Below are positions 1 to 6,785 of a stretch of 16,842 nt of DNA, in pieces. A program made the translations under genes and the position numbers. The notes under the pieces were generated by a model. It saw nothing but the letters and a program-made list of their open reading frames with translations. It had not been told where the DNA came from and searched no databases. The stretch is from Candidatus Woesearchaeota archaeon. GTDB lineage: Archaea; Nanobdellota; Nanobdellia; UBA10117; ARS21. Every line of letters starts with the position of its first letter. Positions within the stretch are counted from its first letter, which is position 1. Where the stretch lies: positions 1-16,842 of the forward strand of contig PBPJ01000031.1 in the NCBI GenBank assembly GCA_002725495.1, given 5' to 3'.

Positions 1-3000
1 GAATTATCACCGTCATAACGCCAATAACATAAATCAGAATTAGCCGCAAATTGATAATCACCAGATTGTCCAGTGTCACTTAATGCAATACCAGCTGTTG
101 AACCATCTTCAATTGTTAATTGATAACTAGATACAGGCGCAGTAGTTCCTATACCCAATTTTCCATCTTCTGTTAATCTCATTAACTCACTACCACTAGC
201 TGATTCACCATTAGTAAACCACCCAAAATATCTGTTAGTGTCATCATTGTCTGTGTCAATGTTAAACGTCATTAACTCTTTAGCGTTAATATGACCAGAT
301 GATGTATCTGCTTTTCCTAAATGTAATATACCACCTTCAACTGTTACAGCACCAGCAAAAGTTGCGTTATTACTTTCAATAGTTATAGTAGCTGTTGAAC
401 CATTGCCGTCTGCAAATAATCTTGTGCTATCGCCATTGTCCCAAAGAGCAGCTCTAAAAGTGCCTGACCCATTAAATAAATAATAACCACCACCACCGCC
501 TGAATTATTATCTAATCTTATTTGTGTGCCAACTACGTGAAGTTTTTGGCTAGGTGTAGTAGTTCCAATACCTACATCACCAGCGTTAGTAATTGTCATT
601 CTTCTAACAAAACCTTGATTTGATGCTGCGTCGCTAGTTAATGCACTAAATATTAAATCACCATTTATACTAGTGTCTTGAGAAATAACAAAACCTTTTG
701 CGCCTCTGGTTGTAAATGAATTTCCAGTAGTATTATCAGCGCTAAATGCTATAAACGGAGCGCCTGAACTAGACATGCAACCTATAGTACCATAATATTG
801 TCCACTTTGATTTCCATGACCAAATTCAATTGAACTACCATTTTGTCTACTTGTTAATCTAGAATCTGTTTGATTTGATGTAGTGCCTACTAAAACTTTA
901 TTTCCAGCAATACGCATTCTTTCGATAGAATTTGTATTAAACGCAATTGGATGATTTGATATAGTACCAAAAAACCCAACATTACCACTCGACCAACTTA
1001 TTCTATTATCAATTGTGCCATCAGTTACTCTAAAGCCAGAACTTGAATTAGCAAAACCAACTATGTCTAAAGGATAACTAGGCGAAGTAGTTCCAATACC
1101 AACGTTACCACCAGATGTAATACGCATTTTTTCGCCAAAAGTACCTGATGAATTTCTAGTGCCAAATGTTAAAAAACCTTCACCGTCTGAATGATCTGCG
1201 TTATAACCAAATATTGCGCTTGACCCATTACCGTTAGAATCTCTAAATACAACGCTACTTTGATTGCCATTTGTAGAATTAATATTTTGTAACTCAAGAA
1301 TAGCGCCACCATTATTTGTTGCTGTGCTACTGTTACTAGCGTTAAAGTTAGCAATTATTTGACCAGAATCGCTGGAAACTTGTAATGTTTGGCTAGGCGA
1401 AGTAGTTCCAATACCAACTCGACCATTTGTGTTGTCTATTCTTACAACTTCACCGTTAGTTTCACTGCCTAATCTTATATTTCTTGTACCTTCACCATCT
1501 AAAGTATAAACTCCAGATGTGTTTTTTAATCTACCAATAATAGAACTAGTTGTAGCGCCACCTAATATATAAGCGCCACCATTATCTAAAGCAATATGAC
1601 CACCAGTAACTGAAAATTTTTCATTAGGCGAAATAGAACCAATGCCAACTCTGGCTGTATCTCTTGTTAAAGTTAAAATGTCTTTAACAGTCGTTGTATT
1701 TGCTGATTGAAAATTTAAATAATTATTACTGCCTTCTTGATTAATTCTAAATCCATACAAGTTGCTTCCCCAAGTACCACCTGTTTCTGCAAATATTAAA
1801 CTGCCAGCGTCTGTTGGGTTTGAACCATTTGCATTTTTAATTCTTAAATCACCAACAACTTCTAATTTATTTGCTGGCGAAGTAGTGCCTATACCGACAT
1901 TCCCACTAGCATCAATCCTCATTCTTTCATTGTCACCATTGCTTTTGAATTGTAAAACGCCACCACTCCTTAAAACATAAGCGTTAACATTTAAAAAATA
2001 ATTTGAAGTCGAACCTAAATTTTTTGAAACGTTAGCACTAGGTAATATATTCCCAGCAAAAGTAGCTGAATCATCATTACCGTCTAATATTAAAGTTTCA
2101 GAACCATCATTTGGCATTATTTTAAACTGAGTGCCTACAGTTAGTAATCTTGTGTATTTGCTACTATCTTCTATTCTTATTTCTGCAATAGAATCAGTAC
2201 TTGTAAAGTTTGCAACAAGGTTAGCAGTTCCAGCATTTACATCCAATTTAGTTGACGGACTAGTAGTTCCAATACCTACGTTGCCAGCGTCAGTAATTCT
2301 TGCTAATTCAGTGCTTGCAAAATTTTTAAATTTAATTGGATTTGTTGTAACAGCTGGTTTAAATGCGTCTGCATGTGAATCACCAGTAATTAAAGCATCA
2401 CCAACAACATGTAATTTTTCACTTGGATTAGCTACGTTTATACCAACACCAGTTGACGCAACTACTAATTGATTAGCAGAATTACTGTCCAAATCTTTAA
2501 ATGAAACTACTTCATTGTCGTTTAAATCAAATATTGAAATTTTATGATCACCGTAATCAGATTGCATATAACCACTACCATTAGAATCTAATTTAAATTC
2601 ACCAAAAAGATTTAATTTATAACTACCAGGCGACAAAGTACCAATGCCAATATTAGAGTTAGATTGATATATAACTGAATTTCCTAATGTATCAGAATCA
2701 GTCCATATAGGAATATAATTTGCAGTACCAGAACCGTCAACACCTTGAATTTCTGAAAGTGAAACCCATTCAACATCTGAACCAGTTGAACTTAAAACTT
2801 GACCAGCTGTACCTGTTGCACCTGTATAATCTTTAATACCAGCGTTTAAAATAACACCAGCATCAAAAGTCATTGCTGTTGTAAAAGTATTTGACCAACT
2901 AGTTGCAGAACCAGTTGACATAAGTACACGCCCAGAAGTACCAGCAGAATTACTGCCGTCAAAAAATCTTGCTGTTAAACGAAAGTCACCAACTACATGT

Positions 3001-3236
3001 AAAGTTTCTGTTGGTGAATTTGTACCAATACCAATTTTAGAATCTGGCACATTACCGTCAATGTCAATAAAGAAAAAACCGCCTACTTCGAAATCTTCAC
3101 TAGATATTTTTACACTAGAATTATTGCCTAATCCGTCTGTAATTATTTTTTTTGTAGAATTTATACCAACATTATCTGTTACTTTTAACAGACCATCATA
3201 AGTATCTTTAATTTTAGTTCCTGTAAGTGAAGCCAT
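1..3236 (-). CDS. Repeat-built tail fibre protein (partial, C-terminus outside window)
   Basis: One uninterrupted minus-strand frame runs from ATG at 3236 to the left edge (1078 codons). The protein begins MASLTGTKIKDTYDGLLKV and carries about eleven copies of a motif close to VGIGTTSPSxKLxVVGD, starting near residues 67, 194, 262, 317, 444, 527, 604, 709, 777 (degenerate), 885 and 1024. Spacing is 55-139 residues. Two GxVLxSTGSxxxW motifs lie before the second copy. Such repeats are common in fibres and surface proteins of Bacteroidota and their phages, often ahead of a C-terminal S74 intramolecular chaperone domain, which here would be off-window. Composition is rich in Gly, Ser, Thr and Asn, with no transmembrane segment or signal peptide. 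The expected role is host binding. The start follows the basic-protein gene by 34 bases. Fibre identity is inferred from repeats, size and phage context; a virion surface decoration protein is the alternative. Confidence 0.8.
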   Translation of the reverse strand, partial: MASLTGTKIKDTYDGLLKVTDNVGINSTKKIITDGLGNNSSVKISSEDFEVGGFFFIDIDGNVPDSKIGIGTNSPTETLHVVGDFRLTARFFDGSNSAGTSGRVLMSTGSATSWSNTFTTAMTFDAGVILNAGIKDYTGATGTAGQVLSSTGSDVEWVSLSEIQGVDGSGTANYIPIWTDSDTLGNSVIYQSNSNIGIGTLSPGSYKLNLFGEFKLDSNGSGYMQSDYGDHKISIFDLNDNEVVSFKDLDSNSANQLVVASTGVGINVANPSEKLHVVGDALITGDSHADAFKPAVTTNPIKFKNFASTELARITDAGNVGIGTTSPSTKLDVNAGTANLVANFTSTDSIAEIRIEDSSKYTRLLTVGTQFKIMPNDGSETLILDGNDDSATFAGNILPSANVSKNLGSTSNYFLNVNAYVLRSGGVLQFKSNGDNERMRIDASGNVGIGTTSPANKLEVVGDLRIKNANGSNPTDAGSLIFAETGGTWGSNLYGFRINQEGSNNYLNFQSANTTTVKDILTLTRDTARVGIGSISPNEKFSVTGGHIALDNGGAYILGGATTSSIIGRLKNTSGVYTLDGEGTRNIRLGSETNGEVVRIDNTNGRVGIGTTSPSQTLQVSSDSGQIIANFNASNSSTATNNGGAILELQNINSTNGNQSSVVFRDSNGNGSSAIFGYNADHSDGEGFLTFGTRNSSGTFGEKMRITSGGNVGIGTTSPSYPLDIVGFANSSSGFRVTDGTIDNRISWSSGNVGFFGTISNHPIAFNTNSIERMRIAGNKVLVGTTSNQTDSRLTSRQNGSSIEFGHGNQSGQYYGTIGCMSSSGAPFIAFSADNTTGNSFTTRGAKGFVISQDTSINGDLIFSALTSDAASNQGFVRRMTITNAGDVGIGTTTPSQKLHVVGTQIRLDNNSGGGGGYYLFNGSGTFRAALWDNGDSTRLFADGNGSTATITIESNNATFAGAVTVEGGILHLGKADTSSGHINAKELMTFNIDTDNDDTNRYFGWFTNGESASGSELMRLTEDGKLGIGTTAPVSSYQLTIEDGSTAGIALSDTGQSGDYQFAANSDLCYWRYDGDN
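1078..1418. repeat. Pair of identical 26-base direct repeats inside the fibre gene
   Basis: The 26 bases at 1078-1103 recur exactly at 1393-1418, 315 bases (105 codons) apart and in the same frame. They encode the VGIGTTSPS core of two fibre repeats. Shorter near-copies of the core (agtagttccaatacc) lie at other motif positions, for example near 2263 and 558. Recombination between the two would delete or duplicate exactly one in-frame block. Confidence 0.85.
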
Positions 3237-3249
3237 TTGTGATTTTTTA

Positions 3250-3257
3250 CAAATTTA
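3250..3257 (-). promoter_or_regulatory. Possible -7 box before the fibre gene
   Basis: On the minus strand TAAATTTG matches the Bacteroidota -7 consensus TAnnTTTG and lies 14 bases before the fibre ATG. A TTG is found 14 bases further upstream, closer than the usual -33 spacing of about 17-23, so the match is weak. The fibre may simply be read from the lysis operon. Confidence 0.25.
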
Positions 3258-3270
3258 CTAAAAATAAAAG

Positions 3271-3402
3271 TCAATGTTTGCCTTGCCCTCGATACTTCTT
3301 TTTTCGTTGTGCCAAAGATTTATTTTTAGAATGAATGCCTGGTCTTTTTTTTGGAGGTTTTCTATATTGTGCTGGATTAACCTGCTTTGATCTCTTGGCC
3401 AT
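3271..3402 (-). CDS. Small highly basic protein (43 aa)
   Basis: The start codon overlaps the holin stop codon (TAATG), which points to translational coupling. The 43-residue product is very rich in Lys and Arg, with the stretches KPPKKRPGIHSKNKS and QRKKKYRGQGKH, and has no hydrophobic segment. Similar tiny basic proteins with a KRPGxHxK and YRGQG pattern occur, as far as I recall, in marine Bacteroidota phage genomes without known function. The charge suggests binding to nucleic acid or another polyanion, but nothing in the sequence proves this. The open frame, coupling and coding-like composition make the gene credible; its function is unknown. Confidence 0.7.
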   Translation of the reverse strand: MAKRSKQVNPAQYRKPPKKRPGIHSKNKSLAQRKKKYRGQGKH

Positions 3403-3866
3403 TATTTTTTCTTTAATACTGACATTGCCTTTTCCGTGCTACGGCCACCAAAATAAGCTAAAACGACTGCCATCATCACATTCTCAAACGTTGAATTCCA
3501 ATTATCGTTTATATGAAAAGGAATTGTATCAATACTGTCTAAAATTCCAGCAAAAGAAAAAATTACAATGCACCACACCAAAACTAATGGGCGAACATTT
3601 TTGCTTAACCAACCAGAATTTACATTTTGATCAGCTTGCCAACGTGCTGTAACAGATTCTATTTCTTTGTTTTGTTGATCAAACATCATTTGTTGTAATT
3701 TTATTTTATCATCAATTGCAATGTTTGATTTTGAAATTTCGCTTAATGCATCTTTTGGGCTTGTAACACCCTGCAACACATTAGCTAAAGTTGGGTTGAT
3801 TACTCCAGCAGCGCCTAATATTATTTTGCCAACTGTACTGTCTTTAAATTTCTTTTTTGTACTCAT
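3402..3866 (-). CDS. Holin-like membrane protein, GTA holin (3TM) type
   Basis: The product is 154 aa from the ATG at 3866, two bases after the peptidase stop; an in-frame ATG at 3893 would add nine residues and overlap the peptidase, so the later start is preferred. The N-terminal half is soluble with an amphipathic stretch (residues 12-33) and a charged helix (50-78). The segment SGWLSKNVRPLVLVWCIVI (about 84-102) followed by a second hydrophobic segment near 128-141 is typical of the GTA_holin_3TM family (PF11351). The C-terminus is basic (VLKKK). Such proteins permeabilise the inner membrane so the endolysin can act, which fits its place directly after an M15 peptidase. The family assignment is from recall of the motif. 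Confidence 0.75.
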   Translation of the reverse strand: MSTKKKFKDSTVGKIILGAAGVINPTLANVLQGVTSPKDALSEISKSNIAIDDKIKLQQMMFDQQNKEIESVTARWQADQNVNSGWLSKNVRPLVLVWCIVIFSFAGILDSIDTIPFHINDNWNSTFENVMMAVVLAYFGGRSTEKAMSVLKKK

Positions 3867-3868
3867 AA

Positions 3869-4252
3869 TTATTTGTTTTTGCGATAGTCCCAACGTGCTT
3901 TAGTGCCTCTTATGTCGTAATGAACAAAAGTATCATATAAACCTAAACCACCCTGTAACATCTCGCCATTACTTATTGCATCTTCTATGTGTTGATATAA
4001 AATTTCTGTTGACATGCCTTTTACAGCAATATCGGCTGCTTTTCCTAACAAATGTTGTGATGTTTTAACTCCACCAACTTTTTCATTATGTTCTGGCGAT
4101 CTATATGCGCTATTTACTTTTATAGGTTTACCAATTTGACCTCTTAAATATTGTAACTGATTAGCTACTTTAACTATGTTGTAATAAACCTCTTGTGGCA
4201 TATCACATCCGCATTTAGATTCAAATTCTGATTTGCTAAAATTTTTTGTCAT
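3869..4252 (-). CDS. M15 family zinc peptidase, probable endolysin
   Basis: The 127-aa protein is a single compact domain. The sequence SAYRSPEHNEKVGG (residues 48-61) followed by SQHLLGKAADI (65-75) and FVHYDIRG (109-116) matches the Peptidase_M15_3 family (PF08291). The expected zinc ligands are His67, Asp74 and His111, with Asp113 nearby. Members cut peptide cross-links of peptidoglycan (D-Ala-D-Ala or L-Ala-D-Glu carboxy/endopeptidases), and phages use them as endolysins. There is no signal peptide, so release would need the neighbouring holin. The 5' end overlaps the preceding 43-aa membrane-peptide gene by 17 bases. A tail-associated peptidoglycan hydrolase is less likely given the small size and holin neighbour. 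Confidence 0.88.
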   Translation of the reverse strand: MTKNFSKSEFESKCGCDMPQEVYYNIVKVANQLQYLRGQIGKPIKVNSAYRSPEHNEKVGGVKTSQHLLGKAADIAVKGMSTEILYQHIEDAISNGEMLQGGLGLYDTFVHYDIRGTKARWDYRKNK

Positions 4253-4367
4253 GTTTTTTTATTTTATTATGTCTGTAATATACAAGTATGTAAATAAAAA
4301 ATATTAATAATAAACTTATGTGTGCTTCGCCACATAGCCCTGTAATGTGTTTTATGTTTTCTATCAT
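4236..4367 (-). CDS. Small single-pass membrane protein (43 aa)
   Basis: A short frame starts in an ATGA overlap with the stop of the 365-aa gene and ends inside the start of the M15 peptidase gene, filling what otherwise looks like a 111-base gap. The product begins MIENIKHITGLCGEAHISLL, has one hydrophobic segment at about residues 18-31 and a very basic tail (RHNKIKKHDKK). By the positive-inside rule the tail would be cytoplasmic. I recall small proteins with a TGxCGExH motif before one membrane helix from other marine Bacteroidota phages, with no known function. Next to a peptidase and a holin it could be an antiholin or a second lysis peptide, but this is inference. Confidence 0.65.
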   Translation of the reverse strand: MIENIKHITGLCGEAHISLLLIFFIYILVYYRHNKIKKHDKKF

Positions 4368-5461
4368 AATTTTATATTTACACCTGTTTTAATGCTTTCA
4401 AATTCTTTTCCCCAATAAGATTGATAATTATATTCAGTAAATAAACCAAACCATTTATTAATTTTAAAACCAAATACAATTCCGCCTTTTATGTCTATCC
4501 ATTTATCATTTTCAATATAATTGTCATACGAATATCTGCTGTCACCGTCTAATAATTTGTGATATGGTAAGACGTTAACAAAACCATGCACCCAGACGTT
4601 GCGTCTATAAAAATAATAATCTAAAGATGCTATTGCTGACAGATAAGTAAAATCACCAATTTGTGCTAATTCGTTAGCGTTAAATTGATTAACTATTTTA
4701 CCAAAATGCAATCTTCGATAATCTTCATCTGATGAACTAATTAAATTGTCATCTTGATCAAACCATAAATAATCATATCCTAGAGATTCGCCTGTAAATG
4801 GGTCGATCATCTCATACAACTGATCGTAATGAAATTGATATGCAAGTTCCCACCAAGCGTTTCCGTCGTCAAAATATTTTTGTATTGGGTTATGTCCATA
4901 TGCAATTGGATTTGTTCTAGCAACAGCGCCAACAGAAAAATTTAAACGTTTACCAATAGGCAATTTAAATCTAACGTCAAGTGAATTATATTGTATATCT
5001 ACTATTTCATTTTTTAAATGTTCAAATTTTGCTATGTAATATTTACCAACATATCTTACAAAATAATTATTGTTTGTAAATTCTCTGCCTTGTTGTCGCC
5101 CATTTGATATGTTTATTAGATATTCAAGTCCGTCAACACTTCCAATGTTTGCGTTTTCTGACGCACTGCGATCTTCGTTTCCAGTATACCAATTCAATCG
5201 ATCTTGATAACCAAATCTTGATATTTTTCTTATACCAAAATTAAATGCAAAATTTTCTGGATTTCTTACAGTAGTTTCAATTAATTCAGAATTTTGTGTT
5301 ACGTAAAATGTTTGTGGCCCTTGCAAACTGCTACCTTGCGAATAACTTACATATGGCGTTGAATATTTAAATATTTGTTTAAATATGTTATCTTTTTTTT
5401 CTTGTGCGTTTACGTTTATGCTGACGATAAGAGCAAAAAACACGCTTATTAATTTTTTCAT
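4364..5461 (-). CDS. Exported protein, predicted outer-membrane beta-barrel
   Basis: The 365-aa product has a clear signal peptide (MKKLISVFFALIVSINVNAQ, cleavage after Ala19 or Gln20). The rest is rich in Tyr, Phe, Asn and Asp and in alternating polar/hydrophobic stretches such as RLNFSVGAVA, KGGIVFGFKI and WFGLFTEYNYQ. It ends in a strand with a hydrophobic C-terminal residue (SIKTGVNIKL), as outer-membrane barrels often do. I do not recognise a named family. In a phage, a protein exported to the host outer membrane could block re-infection, mask a receptor or help disrupt the outer membrane at lysis; the sequence does not decide between these. The first 74 bases overlap the end of the preceding gene in another frame. 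Confidence 0.7.
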   Translation of the reverse strand: MKKLISVFFALIVSINVNAQEKKDNIFKQIFKYSTPYVSYSQGSSLQGPQTFYVTQNSELIETTVRNPENFAFNFGIRKISRFGYQDRLNWYTGNEDRSASENANIGSVDGLEYLINISNGRQQGREFTNNNYFVRYVGKYYIAKFEHLKNEIVDIQYNSLDVRFKLPIGKRLNFSVGAVARTNPIAYGHNPIQKYFDDGNAWWELAYQFHYDQLYEMIDPFTGESLGYDYLWFDQDDNLISSSDEDYRRLHFGKIVNQFNANELAQIGDFTYLSAIASLDYYFYRRNVWVHGFVNVLPYHKLLDGDSRYSYDNYIENDKWIDIKGGIVFGFKINKWFGLFTEYNYQSYWGKEFESIKTGVNIKL

Positions 5462-5759
5462 CTTTTTTTTTATTTATTAAATTAATTGTTATAGTTAAAG
5501 CAACTCCACCTAACGTAGTGGCTAACAAATCTTTTTTGTCAAATTTGCCGTAATCTATGTAATCATATGTTTCTTTAGCAAAACCAATTACAAACGAATT
5601 TACAATTGGTATTTCTACAAAATTGTTTCCAACATACTCGCTTATTACACCAGCGCCAAAATGATAATATTTGTCTTGTTGTATTTGTGCAAAACAAACA
5701 TTTACTAAAAACGTTGCGACAATAAAACTTCTATATGTTCTGATAAAATATCTCTCCAA
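5388..5759 (-). CDS. Exported YfiM/DUF2279-like protein
   Basis: The 123-aa product starts with a signal-anchor or signal peptide (SFIVATFLVNVCFAQ, ending near residue 25). It then shows DKYYHFGAG (29-37), GFAKETYDY (59-67) and DKKDLLATTLGG (74-85), the pattern of the YfiM/DUF2279 family (PF10043) of predicted periplasmic or membrane proteins, which I recognise as D-K-x-x-H-F ... G-x-x-K-E-x-Y-D ... K-D-L-x-x-x-x-x-G. A hydrophobic stretch at about 80-95 could be a second membrane segment, followed by a very basic tail. The gene overlaps the preceding gene by 55 bases and the barrel gene by 74 bases, so both ends are read in two frames. Only one ATG is available, and it is needed to keep the signal sequence. 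Function unknown. Confidence 0.65.
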   Translation of the reverse strand: MERYFIRTYRSFIVATFLVNVCFAQIQQDKYYHFGAGVISEYVGNNFVEIPIVNSFVIGFAKETYDYIDYGKFDKKDLLATTLGGVALTITINLINKKKDEKINKRVFCSYRQHKRKRTRKKR

Positions 5760-6043
5760 TTTTCAGGTTTTAATTTTAAACTTATGTCGCTTTCTAGTTT
5801 TAAAATTTCTTCTCCGTCGTTGTATAATACAATAGTTGGCAGATATTTAATTTTTTCTTTTACAAAAACTTTAGGTTTATCGTCCATATAGAATTTTTGT
5901 AAATTATAATCTTTAAATTCTGTTAAAGATATATTATCTATAAATTTAGCACTGTAATAAATTACAGTTATGTCATCTTTGTTTTGCGAATTAATCGCAA
6001 CCGTTACAAAAAACGCAATTAGGGTTGTTACAAAACATCTCAT
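5705..6043 (-). CDS. Exported thioredoxin-fold-like protein without redox cysteines
   Basis: The 112-aa protein has a signal peptide (MRCFVTTLIAFFVTVAINSQ). The mature part is about 92 residues. The strand DDITVIYYSAKF (23-34) sits where thioredoxins have the strand leading to the active site, and KYLPTIVLYNDGEEI (66-80) resembles the thioredoxin cis-proline strand-turn-strand (xxPTxxLFxNGE). No Cys-x-x-Cys is present; the only Cys is in the signal peptide. If the fold is right, the protein would bind rather than reduce. It starts directly after the coiled-coil gene and its last 55 bases overlap the next gene. The fold is suggested by pattern only. Confidence 0.6.
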   Translation of the reverse strand: MRCFVTTLIAFFVTVAINSQNKDDITVIYYSAKFIDNISLTEFKDYNLQKFYMDDKPKVFVKEKIKYLPTIVLYNDGEEILKLESDISLKLKPENWRDILSEHIEVLLSQRF

Positions 6044-6346
6044 TTATTTTTTACTTATTTGATATAATCTCTCATCAATCTTGTCAAGTTGTTGTTTGAT
6101 TTCACCGACTGATTTTTCCAATCCTTCTACCTTTTCATTTGTGTTAATTATTGAATTTCTTGTAATTTCGTCTTTATAAGAAAATTCAATTTTTGATACT
6201 TCAGGCGCTGGCAATTCTTTTGCTTCTGCAATATCTGTTTTCAAAGCAAAATACATAGAAACCAAAGATATGGTAAAACCTACTATCATGCCTATTGTTT
6301 TTAAATCCACTTTGATTTCTGTTTCTTCGCCTATTTTTTGTGCCAT
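6044..6346 (-). CDS. Membrane-anchored coiled-coil protein, i-spanin-like layout
   Basis: The 100-aa product has a short charged N-terminus, one membrane segment at about residues 17-35 (TIGMIVGFTISLVSMYFAL) and a long C-terminal coiled coil (about 66-97, VEGLEKSVGEIKQQLDKIDERLY). This is the layout of inner-membrane spanins of the Rz kind and also of some phage membrane proteins of unknown role; it is not a sequence match to Rz. Its start is one base after the stop of the tail-terminator-like gene, and its stop touches the next start, so it belongs to the same transcript. Placement upstream of exported proteins, an endolysin and a holin supports an envelope role. Confidence 0.65.
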   Translation of the reverse strand: MAQKIGEETEIKVDLKTIGMIVGFTISLVSMYFALKTDIAEAKELPAPEVSKIEFSYKDEITRNSIINTNEKVEGLEKSVGEIKQQLDKIDERLYQISKK

Positions 6347-6347
6347 T

Positions 6348-6785
6348 TTAATTTTGTGTTATACGATTTGACAATTCAATTATACCTCTGTAATATGTAT
6401 GATCAGATAAATCATCTTCTATGTAAGTAATGCCAGCATTTTCACTTGTGTAAACAGTAAAACCGTCTGACGTTAGATTAATATATCCTGATGATCTAGT
6501 TCTTAATAAATTTAGACATTGTGAAACCATAGAATTAACGTCATATTCACCACCGTCATCTGAAACATATCTTGCAATGCATTCAATTCTTGTTATAGTT
6601 TCCATGTTATATTGTGTTTGATTTTGATCTATTTCGTTGTTAGAAACTGAATAAACTCTGATATAAGGAAAAGTTGCATTGTTAGGCACACGCCCATAAA
6701 TAGGAACGTTTGCTGAATCAATACTAACGTTGTTAGTTAATGCAGTTATAATTGCTTTACGGACAAAATGTATTGCTTCCAACAT
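6348..6785 (-). CDS. Tail terminator/tail completion protein (DUF3168-like)
   Basis: The 145-aa product starts with a helix (MLEAIHFVRKAIITAL), contains NVPIYGRVPNNATFPYIRVYSVSNNE and TITRIECIAR, and ends with a strand-rich region (YYRGIIELSNRI). This follows the pattern of the small proteins that close the tail tube and join it to the head (lambda gpU/HK97 gp10-neighbour class, DUF3168-like). Position right after an HK97 gp10-like gene, with a TAATG stop-start overlap, supports the call. Such proteins indicate a siphovirus or myovirus tail rather than a podovirus. Sequence similarity is weak and context carries much of the weight. Confidence 0.65.
   Translation of the reverse strand: MLEAIHFVRKAIITALTNNVSIDSANVPIYGRVPNNATFPYIRVYSVSNNEIDQNQTQYNMETITRIECIARYVSDDGGEYDVNSMVSQCLNLLRTRSSGYINLTSDGFTVYTSENAGITYIEDDLSDHTYYRGIIELSNRITQN

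Noticed and set aside
1762..2472. Plus-strand open frames of 72 and 113 codons within the fibre region
   Set aside because: They run antisense to the continuous fibre frame and consist of the complement of its repeats; there is no independent start context or protein signal.
1..3236. Regularly recurring short repeats suggesting a CRISPR array
   Set aside because: Repeat spacing is irregular (about 165-420 bases), copies are imperfect, and all lie in one coding frame where they encode a known type of fibre motif.
3335..3652. 105-codon plus-strand frame opposite the holin and basic-protein genes
   Set aside because: Antisense to two supported and coupled genes, with no recognisable domain.
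4317..4336. Hairpin TATGTG/CACATA as a terminator before the peptidase gene
   Set aside because: It lies within the coding sequence of the 43-aa membrane peptide and lacks a following T-run.
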